Assembly (NCBI GenBank): GCA_012842725.1
Contig: DUSG01000161.1
Location: forward strand, 1-9,549
Length of the DNA stretch: 9,549 nucleotides
Source of the DNA: Clostridiales bacterium
Lineage (GTDB): Bacteria; Bacillota; Clostridia; Lutisporales; Lutisporaceae
Direction of reading: 5' to 3'
Shown here: positions 1 to 6,653 of the stretch, piece by piece
How the letters are laid out: each line of letters starts with the position of its first letter
Numbering within the stretch: the first letter of the stretch is position 1
Notes under the pieces: model-generated
Databases searched by the model: none
The model's input: only the letters and a program-made list of their open reading frames with translations
What the model was told of the DNA's origin: nothing
Translations under genes and position numbers: made by a program

Positions 1-12
1 AGGAGTGAAAAA

Positions 13-1392
13 ATGTTATTATCAAAAAATATAAAAACCGTCCATTTTATAGGCATTGGCGGCATCAGCATGAGCGGCTTGGCACAGATACTGCTCACCA
101 GAGGATATAAAGTTCAGGGTTCAGATATACAATACAGCAGCCTGATAGAAAAACTTGAAAAAAACGGGGCCGTGGTAAACATTCCTCACAATGCAGCAAA
201 TGTACATGGAGCGGATTTGGTAATCTACACATCCGCTGTCAAAGATGACAATCCTGAGATAATTGAAGCCAAGAAGCTAAATATTCCATTAATGGATAGA
301 GCAACTTTACTTGGTGAAGTTATGAAAGAATACTCGTACCGTATCGCCGTCGCAGGCTGCCATGGCAAAACCACAAGTACTTCAATGATTTCTATTATTT
401 TTAAGAATGCTGGATTAGATCCTACAATCCTGTTGGGAGGAGAACTGGACTCCATAGGGGGTAATGTAAGGATTGGCGATGGTCAGTATTTTATAACTGA
501 AGCTTGTGAATATATGGAGAACTTTTTAAAGTTCTACCCATTTTATGGCGTAATACTGAATATTGATGAAGATCATTTGGATTATTTTAAGGATATAGAA
601 CATATAAAAGAAACATTCATCAAATTTGTCAAACTGATTCCTCAAGAAGGTTGTCTTGCAGTCTGCGCTGACAATAAGAATGCTATGGATGTGATACCAT
701 ATGCCAAATGCAGCATAGTCACTTTCGGCATAGACAATGATGCGGATTATATGGCAAAGGATATCGAATTCAATGACCTAGGGCATCCCAGTTTTAAAGT
801 ATATAAGAAAGGACAATGTATCGGCAGTTGCAAGCTGCAAATACCAGGGCAGCATAATATCCTGAACGCTCTATCAGCCTATGCTGTATCTGATTTCTTT
901 GGGATATCCAGTGATGTCGTCAGCAAAAGCCTTATGGAGTTTAAAGGAACCCACAGAAGATTTGATATATTGGGAACTGTGAATAATATAACCGTAGTGG
1001 ATGATTATGCGCATCATCCAACAGAAATAAAAGCTACCCTTGCAGCAGCAAAGAAGTTTCCTCACAATAAACTTTGGTGCATATTTCAACCTCATACATA
1101 CACAAGAACAAAGCTATTGTTTAATGAATTTGCGTCATCTTTCAAAGAAGCTGATTATGTAATAATTACTGACATATACGCAGCTAGGGAAAAAGATACT
1201 GGTGAAATACATTCAAAAGACTTGGTTGAAGAAGCCAATAGGATAAAAAATAATGCCATATACATGAAAGAGTTCCATGACATTGCAGAATATGTTTCGA
1301 AAAATGCAAAAGCTGGGGATATGGTGTTGACTGTCGGCGCAGGAAGCATAACAAAGCTTGGGCCAATGATTTTGGAGAAGTTGAAGCGCTAA
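13..1392 (+). CDS. murC: UDP-N-acetylmuramate--L-alanine ligase MurC
   Basis: This cytoplasmic enzyme uses ATP to join L-alanine to UDP-N-acetylmuramic acid, the first amino-acid addition to the peptidoglycan stem peptide. The 459-residue length is normal for MurC. The N-terminal nucleotide-sugar domain shows the Gly-rich GIGGISMSGLA motif (residues 14-24). The central ATPase domain has the Mur-ligase P-loop GCHGKTTST (115-123), the TEACEY segment (162-167) and IDEDHLDYF (184-192). The C-terminal domain carries GQHNILNALSA (279-289), DDYAHHPTE (330-338) and FQPHTYTRT (358-366). GISMSGLA and HGKTTST distinguish MurC from MurD, MurE and MurF. The ATG start is supported by AGGAGTG at positions 1-7, five bases upstream. 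The gene appears intact. Its promoter and any upstream partner lie outside the window. The next gene is convergent, so murC is the last gene of its transcript. The identification is very secure. Confidence 0.97.
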   Translation: MLLSKNIKTVHFIGIGGISMSGLAQILLTRGYKVQGSDIQYSSLIEKLEKNGAVVNIPHNAANVHGADLVIYTSAVKDDNPEIIEAKKLNIPLMDRATLLGEVMKEYSYRIAVAGCHGKTTSTSMISIIFKNAGLDPTILLGGELDSIGGNVRIGDGQYFITEACEYMENFLKFYPFYGVILNIDEDHLDYFKDIEHIKETFIKFVKLIPQEGCLAVCADNKNAMDVIPYAKCSIVTFGIDNDADYMAKDIEFNDLGHPSFKVYKKGQCIGSCKLQIPGQHNILNALSAYAVSDFFGISSDVVSKSLMEFKGTHRRFDILGTVNNITVVDDYAHHPTEIKATLAAAKKFPHNKLWCIFQPHTYTRTKLLFNEFASSFKEADYVIITDIYAAREKDTGEIHSKDLVEEANRIKNNAIYMKEFHDIAEYVSKNAKAGDMVLTVGAGSITKLGPMILEKLKR

Positions 1393-1498
1393 GACAGCAT
1401 CTTTTTGCTCTCATGCTTACATACAGTTACTTTTACATAGTCAATCTAAGTAATATATAATATAGCATAAAATATTTGCTTTGGTAACCCTACGGGTC

Positions 1499-1525
1499 AC
1501 AGGTGACATTCTAATGCTCACCTGT
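1499..1525. other. Perfect-stem hairpin next to the palindromic element
   Basis: ACAGGTGA (1499-1506) pairs perfectly with TCACCTGT (1518-1525). The stem extends through CATT (1507-1510) and AATG (1513-1516) with a single bulged C at 1517, giving a 12-bp stem and a two-base loop. It directly abuts the left end of the 211-bp palindrome. It has no following T tract, so it does not look like a simple intrinsic terminator. It could be the outer part of the same element or an RNA processing or stability structure at the murC 3' end. Confidence 0.5.
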
Positions 1526-1736
1526 CTGCATATTAGATATGTACTTCAGATATAAGAGTTCGCTTTGGCATTTCTATAGCTTGAACTCACAAAAAGCCTA
1601 ACGGCATCCAAAGGACATCCTTGTCCAGGATGCCTAGGCTGGCCTCCGTGCCAGCCTTACGGTTTTTTTGTTCGTTCTTCGCTAAGAACTGCTAACAAAG
1701 CTCACAACATATCTTCAGCACATATCTAATATGCAG
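1526..1736. repeat. 211-bp imperfect palindrome, MITE-like or structured intergenic element
   Basis: The ends are a perfect 17-bp inverted repeat: CTGCATATTAGATATGT (1526-1542) and its exact complement (1720-1736). The symmetry continues inwards imperfectly. After the ends, both arms share CT-N2-AGATAT, then GCTTTG, GCA, TTCT, TAGC, GAAC and a CACAAAAA/AACAAAAA stretch, reaching a GC-rich centre of two hairpins (1603-1657). Each arm can also fold on itself: GAGTTC 1556-1561 with GAACTC 1583-1588 on the left, and GTTCTT 1674-1679 with AAGAAC 1684-1689 on the right. There is no coding sequence. Long palindromes of this size without a transposase are typical of miniature inverted-repeat elements, but no clear target-site duplication was found at the ends, so mobility is inference. 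It lies between the convergent murC and amidohydrolase genes. The symmetry is directly visible; the function is not. Confidence 0.7.
1591..1669. terminator. Double-hairpin, probable bidirectional terminator
   Basis: Two strong stems stand side by side. GGCATCC (1603-1609) pairs with GGATGCC (1628-1634), with an inner GGAC/GTCC stem. GGCTGGC (1637-1643) pairs with GCCAGCC (1650-1656). An outer stem can close them into a three-way junction: AAAAAGCCTAA (1591-1601) opposite TTACGGTTTTTT, with one bulged C and a G-U pair. On the + strand the second hairpin is followed six bases later by seven T's (1663-1669), suitable for ending murC transcripts. On the - strand the first hairpin is followed by five T's (complement of 1591-1595), suitable for ending the amidohydrolase transcript. 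The site is about 200 bp from the murC stop and 205 bp from the amidohydrolase stop, which is rather far for a dedicated terminator. Confidence 0.6.
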
Positions 1737-1873
1737 TTACAATAGCGTTCCCCTATACTATTGATTTTGTTGTACCTAAAAAAGCTACAGTAACTAAAGA
1801 ATAAGCATATGTGCAGTTCACAAAGAAATTGATTTTTGTAACTCTTAAGCTCATGCCCTAATAAAAATTCGTT

Positions 1874-3196
1874 TCAAATAAACTCTTTAACCGGTTTTAG
1901 CATACCTTTCAAAACGATGTATTCGATATCCTGTGCATTTTTTATGTCTTCCAAAGGATTAGAATTCAGCACGAGAAAATCTGCAATTTTCCCAGTTTCT
2001 ATTTTTCCAAAATCATCAGCAATATTAAGAAATTTTACCGGATTAATAGTAGCACATTGCAATGCTTCCAGATTTGAAAATCCACAATTGACAAGTTCCT
2101 GCATCTCTTCATGTACACTGCAACCGTAAAATATCTTAAATTGATCCCCTAACATGCTACAATGAGAATCAGTGCCAACCATTATGGGTACTTTTAAAAC
2201 ATGCATTTTACTTAACAATTTCATCTTTTGTTCATACATATAATCAAAAAATGGTATAAGATTAAACTTCTTCAATTCTTTCGTGAAATCTTCCATAAAA
2301 TCTATCAGTTCCTGTGATATATATTTATAAAACTCTGGTTTTGAATCTATGAGTTCTGAAGTTGCTGCTTTCATAATCCTCATAGTAGGAGTATAATATA
2401 CATCATTCTCAATTGAAGCTTTCATAATCTCTTCAAACTTATTTTCATCAAAAGTCTCGGCGGCTTCTTTCTCATTAAGCTCTGCTAACATATTATTCTC
2501 TGCAGTTACATATCTTTCTCTCAAAACATCTTCAGAAGATGAGGAACCTAGAAATATTCCGGAAAGATGTTCTAGACTTCTCTGTCCAAGCCTTATGGCT
2601 TCCATTATGCTGACATCATAAGGCACATGCCCTACAACAGGAAGCTTAAATTTTTTTGCATGTTTAAGTAACTTACAATATTTATCATAGGGTACCTTAT
2701 AATGAACCTTGATATAATCAGAACCAGATTCATATAATTCTTTCACTACAGATAATACATCATCTGTTTCTGCTATATTAATTCTACTATCAATACCTGG
2801 AATTGTTTTATCATCCAAAATAGGGCCTGTTACATAAACATTCATTGGTAAGGAATTTTCTTTTAGTTTTGCTCGTAAACTCTCTATTTCCTTAAAGGAA
2901 GAACCCATATCTCTTATCCCTAGTACACCGTTGGCCAGCAAATGGGGAATTGCCAAATCCGCGTTGCATAATATATGAATATGCATATCCCATAAAGCTG
3001 GAATAATAAATTTATCAGTGCAATCTACTATCATATATTTTGTATCATCCTGCAAACAAACAGAATCTTGAATATCAATAATTCTGTCGCTGTAAACAAT
3101 TATATTTTTGTTATAGTGGATATAACCACTATATAAATCAATGATGTTTGCACTTTTTAATAATAGAGGTCTATCATCATATCTCTGATATTTCAT
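1874..3196 (-). CDS. Metal-dependent amidohydrolase (COG1228/imidazolonepropionase-like family)
   Basis: This is a 440-residue amidohydrolase-superfamily enzyme expected to hydrolyse an amide or peptide-like bond using a two-metal centre in a TIM barrel. The expected ligands are visible: HxH at H72 and H74 (motif DMHIH), a likely carboxylated lysine K163 in YIKVHY, H190 in VVGH, H210 in SLEH, and the catalytic aspartate D343 in GTDSH. The N-terminal and C-terminal ends form the usual small beta domain, closing with GKIADFLVLNSNP (402-414). No signal peptide is present, so it should be cytoplasmic. Length is normal for imidazolonepropionase-like or Xaa-Pro-dipeptidase-like members. AAGGAGG (complement of 3203-3209) sits six bases before the ATG. 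It starts 23 bp after the OPT transporter stop and is almost certainly co-transcribed, suggesting that it acts on the imported compound. Whether it is a peptidase, a deaminase or another hydrolase cannot be decided from sequence alone. Confidence 0.88.
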   Translation of the reverse strand: MKYQRYDDRPLLLKSANIIDLYSGYIHYNKNIIVYSDRIIDIQDSVCLQDDTKYMIVDCTDKFIIPALWDMHIHILCNADLAIPHLLANGVLGIRDMGSSFKEIESLRAKLKENSLPMNVYVTGPILDDKTIPGIDSRINIAETDDVLSVVKELYESGSDYIKVHYKVPYDKYCKLLKHAKKFKLPVVGHVPYDVSIMEAIRLGQRSLEHLSGIFLGSSSSEDVLRERYVTAENNMLAELNEKEAAETFDENKFEEIMKASIENDVYYTPTMRIMKAATSELIDSKPEFYKYISQELIDFMEDFTKELKKFNLIPFFDYMYEQKMKLLSKMHVLKVPIMVGTDSHCSMLGDQFKIFYGCSVHEEMQELVNCGFSNLEALQCATINPVKFLNIADDFGKIETGKIADFLVLNSNPLEDIKNAQDIEYIVLKGMLKPVKEFI

Positions 3197-3219
3197 CTAA
3201 TACCTCCTTCCTTCCATTG

Positions 3220-4887
3220 TCACATCAACATTGACATAACAACTATTAAAACTGCTACCAGCGCATCACCCACAACAAGACCAGTCGCCGCATTATTATA
3301 AAACTCAGCCTTTGAGTTTCCTAGGCTTTTTTCTACTGCCCCCCTAATGACGCCACCAACAGCAACACTTGATACAACCGCAGGTGAGAGATACAAAGTA
3401 ATAGCTAATGCACCAGCAGGCAAACCTATAAAAGACATAACAACTCCTATTAAACTACCTAATATAAATCTTCCAGCATGAAAAACATTAGTTGCTCCAG
3501 CAGTTCCTGATAAGCCTGATGCAACTGCGTAATACATTTTTCCTATAGGATAGGACATATATTCAGAGGTTGTTCCATAAGTTTTTAATAAACCATAAAA
3601 GAAAATTGTTCCAATAATTATTCCAGGTATGATTCCTATTATTTGGCACCACACTTGTTTTATAGGAGAAGCATCCAGCATATAACCTGTTTTTAAATCC
3701 ATCATTGTATTTTGAGCTAACAATGTTATGGCTCCAGACATGAAAGATATAAGTATGGCTATTATTGGATCTTTAATAATTGAGTATACTACTATTATCT
3801 GGAATATAGTAAAGGCCAAAGCAGCACTGAGCCCTGATTCTGCTTGCACCCTAACTGCTATCAATGCAGTAGCCATTCCTAAAACAAGGAAAAATAACAT
3901 ATAAAGTGGGTTAACATCATAAACAGCTTTATAAAAAACCAATATTCCTATACTACAAACAACCATGCACAAAATAAGAGATCTACTTGATATAAACTTT
4001 GACTCTTCCCCTAAACCATTACCACCTATCTTGAATGCTTCAAAAAAGGCTTTTCTCTGCCTTAAAAGCGGTATAACAGAGGCAAAAAGGGACATGCCTA
4101 TCATTATAGGTATATTAAAATTTTGCATAGCTGAATAATCAACTTGCGGATTAGTATACCAACCTAAATTTGTTCCAATAGGTGCAAGTATGATATTTGA
4201 AATCAAAGATCCTGCTAATAGGATTATGCTAATCTTAAATCCTAATATATAACCCATTCCCAGCATCATTGGCATCATCAATATTCCCATAACCATACCC
4301 TTTGGCAAGAATTTAGTGAAATCAAATACAACTGGAATTATACCTACAACATTTTGTAGAAATACAACTACTAAACCTATAAATGTAAAAAGAAATAGTA
4401 ATTTTGCGTCCCTACCAGTAAGTTTACCAGCGTTATCGATAGCAGTTTTGCACATTACCGATTGCGGAAAAAGCAAATTAGGATCTTCAACCATTTGTTT
4501 TCTTATCAATGTTACAAAGCATATACCGATCATATTAGCCAAAAACAAAGGAATTATAATTGAATACCAATTGTATTCATAACCCAATAATATAGCAGAA
4601 ATATAATTTACAGCCAATCCTGAACAACTAAGAGCAACAGCTGAAGCAGTAGTCTGCATAATGTTGATTTCCTTCTTGTTTGTAGCACCTCCTACAAGAG
4701 GAATCAAAATCACCCCCAAAACAGAAGCTACAGGAGATACATTTAGATCCATTCCTGCTACAGCAGCCAGGTATATAAGAAGTGCCATCATAATTATTCC
4801 TACTATTATTCCCCATAGAACTGCGCGAAAGGTAAACTCTTTCTGAATCTCAAAAGTGCTTCCATCCTTAGAGAAACTACTCATCAT
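3220..4887 (-). CDS. OPT-family oligopeptide transporter
   Basis: This is an integral membrane transporter of the OPT (oligopeptide transporter/YSL) family, which in prokaryotes takes up peptides or peptide-like and metal-chelate compounds by ion coupling. The 555 residues contain roughly 14 or more hydrophobic spans, starting at about 20-45. Family-like blocks include RVQAESGLS (346-354), the signature-like QNTMMDLKTGYMLDASPIKQ (392-411) and a C-terminal GLVVGDALVAV (536-546). It is somewhat short compared with many bacterial OPT proteins but appears complete. The start is placed at the ATG at 4887: AGGAGG (complement of 4895-4900) lies seven bases upstream. A TTG three bases upstream of it would leave only four bases, and a second ATG follows at 4884. 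It is the first gene of an operon with the amidohydrolase and is divergent from tetR. The substrate is unknown; small peptides or an amide compound are plausible. Confidence 0.92.
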   Translation of the reverse strand: MMSSFSKDGSTFEIQKEFTFRAVLWGIIVGIIMMALLIYLAAVAGMDLNVSPVASVLGVILIPLVGGATNKKEINIMQTTASAVALSCSGLAVNYISAILLGYEYNWYSIIIPLFLANMIGICFVTLIRKQMVEDPNLLFPQSVMCKTAIDNAGKLTGRDAKLLFLFTFIGLVVVFLQNVVGIIPVVFDFTKFLPKGMVMGILMMPMMLGMGYILGFKISIILLAGSLISNIILAPIGTNLGWYTNPQVDYSAMQNFNIPIMIGMSLFASVIPLLRQRKAFFEAFKIGGNGLGEESKFISSRSLILCMVVCSIGILVFYKAVYDVNPLYMLFFLVLGMATALIAVRVQAESGLSAALAFTIFQIIVVYSIIKDPIIAILISFMSGAITLLAQNTMMDLKTGYMLDASPIKQVWCQIIGIIPGIIIGTIFFYGLLKTYGTTSEYMSYPIGKMYYAVASGLSGTAGATNVFHAGRFILGSLIGVVMSFIGLPAGALAITLYLSPAVVSSVAVGGVIRGAVEKSLGNSKAEFYNNAATGLVVGDALVAVLIVVMSMLM

Positions 4888-4892
4888 CAATA

Positions 4893-4900
4893 CACCTCCT
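4893..4900 (-). promoter_or_regulatory. Ribosome binding site of the OPT transporter gene
   Basis: The minus strand reads AGGAGGTG, a full eight-base match to the 16S anti-Shine-Dalgarno sequence. Its AGGAGG core is seven bases from ATG at 4887 and only four from the upstream in-frame TTG at 4890, so it selects the ATG. Confidence 0.85.
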
Positions 4901-4920
4901 GATTTTTGTAAAAAAAATTA

Positions 4921-4962
4921 GCTTATAAAAAAAAACTGAACCGGTTCGGTTTTATTATAAGC
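4921..4962. promoter_or_regulatory. Extended dyad, likely TetR-family operator
   Basis: The core AAACTGAACCGGTTCGGTTT (4933-4952) is a 20-bp palindrome with a single mismatched pair, centred on CCGG. A second, outer inverted repeat encloses it: GCTTATAA (4921-4928) and TTATAAGC (4955-4962), with its centre shifted by one base. The right outer arm overlaps the -10 box and the core covers the predicted start site of the OPT promoter. The divergent gene encodes a TetR-type regulator, the usual arrangement for local autorepression and substrate-responsive control. The TetR promoter is about 70 bp away, so direct repression of tetR from this site is less certain. Confidence 0.75.
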
Positions 4963-4982
4963 CAATTTATGGTTTAAATCAA
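4954..4982 (-). promoter_or_regulatory. Sigma-A-type promoter of the OPT-amidohydrolase operon
   Basis: Read on the minus strand, TTGATT (complement of 4977-4982) is followed after exactly 17 bases by a perfect TATAAT (complement of 4954-4959). Transcription would start near 4947 and give a leader of about 60 nt before the ATG at 4887. The predicted start site falls inside the adjacent dyad operator, so repression by a bound regulator is expected. Boxes and spacing are seen directly; activity is inferred. Confidence 0.75.
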
Positions 4983-5022
4983 TATTTTTCTTTATCCCCA
5001 TATTATTCTTTTTTAAACTTAA

Positions 5023-5051
5023 TTGACCATAACTTTTATTATATATATACT
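5023..5051 (+). promoter_or_regulatory. Probable promoter of the tetR gene
   Basis: TTGACC (5023-5028) and TATACT (5046-5051) are separated by 17 bases, a good sigma-A arrangement. The predicted leader is about 50 nt. A consensus TATAAT follows at 5051-5056, but it would be 22 bases from the same -35 box, so the first pairing is preferred. No copy of the 4933-4952 dyad was seen here. Confidence 0.55.
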
Positions 5052-5109
5052 ATAATCGGATAAAATCCATTTGCTAAAGTCAAATAATATATAATGGAGT
5101 GAGTAATCT

Positions 5110-5721
5110 GTGCCAAAAGATAACTTTTTTAAGCTGGATCAAGAGAAAAGGGATAGAATCATCAATGCTGCCTATGATGAATTTATAACATATAAAAGTA
5201 ATTATAAAAAAGCTAGTATAAAAAGAATAGTCAAAGAAGCTGATATCTCCATTGGTAGTTTCTATGAGTATTTCGATGATAAAGATGATTTGTTCTTGTT
5301 CTTAATCAATAATATTGCTGATAAAAAGCAAAAGTATGTTTTCAATGAAAAAGACAACATTAAAGATATCTTCCTAAAGATATTAAAAATTTCTGAAGAT
5401 AATTCCATTCTGGATGATAGAGAAAAAGAATTATTAGATGTGCTGTCAAGTAATGATAACGATGATCTAATAAAAAAATTCTATTTTGACTATGCATTAG
5501 CTAACTTTATGGAATTAAATCTTAACAGATTAAAAAGAGACATGAATAAAGGATTACTTAATGAAAGTATTGATATAGAATTTGCTTCATATTTACTTAC
5601 CACTGCAGAATACAACATAATTAAATATTGGTACTATAAAGGCATCACTGATAATACTGAAAGATTAGAAATTGCTCATAAATTTATTAATATGATATTT
5701 AAAGGTATATATAAACAATGA
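5110..5721 (+). CDS. TetR/AcrR-family transcriptional regulator
   Basis: This 203-residue protein has the size and layout of a TetR repressor. An N-terminal helix (MPKDNFFKLDQEKRDRII, residues 1-18) leads into the DNA-binding domain, whose helix-turn-helix lies at about 36-57 (SIKRIVKEADISIGSFYEYF) and is followed by the typical FDDKDDLF turn. The remaining residues (about 65-203) are helical and variable, as expected for the ligand-binding and dimerisation domain. The start is GTG, chosen because the MPK-N-FF-L-KR opening is characteristic of the family; GGAGTGAG (5096-5103) is a moderate ribosome binding site. It is divergent from the OPT-amidohydrolase operon, and the dyad at 4921-4962 is its probable operator. 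The inducer is probably the imported compound or a product of it, which is inference. The gene is strikingly A/T-rich compared with aroE and the VWA gene. Confidence 0.9.
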   Translation: MPKDNFFKLDQEKRDRIINAAYDEFITYKSNYKKASIKRIVKEADISIGSFYEYFDDKDDLFLFLINNIADKKQKYVFNEKDNIKDIFLKILKISEDNSILDDREKELLDVLSSNDNDDLIKKFYFDYALANFMELNLNRLKRDMNKGLLNESIDIEFASYLLTTAEYNIIKYWYYKGITDNTERLEIAHKFINMIFKGIYKQ

Positions 5722-5731
5722 AACATATAAA

Positions 5732-5769
5732 CAAGGCTTCTACTTGGAAGCCTTGAAACTTATTTTTTA
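5732..5769. terminator. Hairpin terminator between convergent tetR and aroE
   Basis: CAAGGCTTC (5732-5740) pairs perfectly with GAAGCCTTG (5747-5755) across a six-base loop. On the + strand it is followed by an A/T-rich stretch containing six T's (5764-5769) after an eight-base gap; on the - strand it is followed by TTTATATGTTT. It lies 10 bp after the tetR stop and 17 bp from the aroE stop, so it probably serves both convergent transcripts. T tracts are imperfect, so efficiency is uncertain. Confidence 0.7.
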
Positions 5770-5772
5770 AAT

Positions 5773-6642
5773 CTAAACTGAATGATTATAGAAAGCTTCT
5801 GCAGCTTCAAACATTGTATTAGCAGGTGCCTCAACTCCTGTCCATATCTCAAAGGCTTCTGCACCCTGGAAAATCAGCATGCCAAGGCCTGACATGGACC
5901 TGCAGCCCAGCTTTTCAGCTTCCAGAAGCAGCTTTGTTTTCCTTGGATTATATACAATGTCGCATACGGCAAGACTGCCGTGCAACAAATCTTTATCTAT
6001 GGGCATTTCATCAACATTGGGATAGGTCCCTACACTGGTGGTGTTTATAAGAATATCCGCTTCGGATATGGCTTCCGCCATTTTTTCTTTTTCCATCGGT
6101 ACCGCTTGGCTGATTTGTCCGAATCTTTCATTTATATCCGCTACCAATGATTCTGCCTTTTCAAAGGTCCTGTTGCAGATATACATTTTTCCGACTTTAT
6201 TCATGGCCAAAGTCATGGAAATGGCTCTTGAAGCACCGCCGCTTCCAAGAATAAATATGTTTTTACCCTCAGGTTTCACGCCAAGTTCTTCCTCCAAAGA
6301 ACGCATAAAACCTATTCCGTCAGTATTATATCCTTTCATCTTTCCGTCTTTTATCACTACCGTGTTGACTGCTCCGATAAACTGTGCCAAATCATCTATC
6401 TCGTCCAGGTACTTCATGATTTCTATTTTATAAGGAATCGTCACGTTAAAACCCGCGAAGTTCATCTTAGGTATGGCTTTAACAACCGTTTCCAGGTCCT
6501 GAGGCTTAACTTCCAGTGCAATATATATATTGTTTATGTTTCTGCTTTTAAAAGCCGCATTCTGCATTATCGGTGAAACGCTGTGTCCCAAAGGATAGCC
6601 CAGAAGGCCAACATATCCGGTTTTTGAATTTATGTTTACCAT
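5773..6642 (-). CDS. aroE: Shikimate dehydrogenase (NADP+)
   Basis: This cytoplasmic enzyme reversibly reduces 3-dehydroshikimate to shikimate with NADPH in the shikimate pathway to chorismate and aromatic amino acids. The 289 residues match the usual AroE length. The substrate-binding half shows GYPLGHSVSPIMQNAAF (residues 15-31; S21 and S23 bind shikimate), NVTIPYK with catalytic K72, AVNTV (N93) and YNTDG with catalytic D108. The Rossmann half has GSGGASRA (133-140), the NADP-type NRT at 157-159, NTTSVGTYP (200-208) and the closing MLIFQGAEAF with Q259. The ATG is preceded by AAGGGG seven bases upstream, which overlaps the end of the VWA gene. Only 11 bp separate the two genes, so aroE is read from the VWA operon transcript. 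The motifs favour AroE over quinate/shikimate dehydrogenase YdiB, but the sequence cannot exclude dual activity. Confidence 0.96.
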   Translation of the reverse strand: MVNINSKTGYVGLLGYPLGHSVSPIMQNAAFKSRNINNIYIALEVKPQDLETVVKAIPKMNFAGFNVTIPYKIEIMKYLDEIDDLAQFIGAVNTVVIKDGKMKGYNTDGIGFMRSLEEELGVKPEGKNIFILGSGGASRAISMTLAMNKVGKMYICNRTFEKAESLVADINERFGQISQAVPMEKEKMAEAISEADILINTTSVGTYPNVDEMPIDKDLLHGSLAVCDIVYNPRKTKLLLEAEKLGCRSMSGLGMLIFQGAEAFEIWTGVEAPANTMFEAAEAFYNHSV

Positions 6643-6653
6643 GGCAAAACCCC

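Larger units (their letters stand above)
1393..1873. other. 481-bp gene-free gap between convergent genes
   Basis: No open reading frame with a plausible start, ribosome binding site and protein-like composition was found here on either strand. The first ~90 bases (1393-1483) are A/T-rich and featureless. The middle holds the hairpin at 1499-1525, the 211-bp palindrome and the double-hairpin terminator. To the right is a weaker hairpin, CAATAG (1740-1745) with CTATTG (1758-1763), mirroring the one on the left. The final ~110 bases show nothing recognisable. Confidence 0.6.

Noticed and set aside
1393..1480. Possible murC terminator from AGCA/TGCT near 1396-1408
   Set aside because: The stem is only about four base pairs, and the T run falls in the loop rather than after it.
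1889..1896. A copy of the operator core AACCGGTT near the 3' end of the amidohydrolase gene
   Set aside because: Only the central eight bases match, the flanking half-sites are absent, and it lies within codons for the C-terminal LKPVKEF; chance is sufficient.
4888..4890. TTG at 4890 as start of the OPT transporter
   Set aside because: It leaves only four bases after AGGAGG, while the ATG at 4887 has seven and is the stronger codon.
5023..5056. TTGACC paired with the perfect TATAAT at 5051-5056 as the tetR promoter
   Set aside because: The spacer would be 22 bases; the overlapping TATACT at 5046-5051 gives 17 and is preferred.
4891..5109. Possible riboswitch in the divergent intergenic region
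   Set aside because: Leaders are only about 50-60 nt, no conserved riboswitch core was recognised, and the dyad is explained by the neighbouring TetR protein.
6038..6433. + strand open frame opposite aroE
   Set aside because: It is antisense to a gene with all AroE motifs, and its translation is a low-complexity Ser/Ile/Phe-rich shadow.
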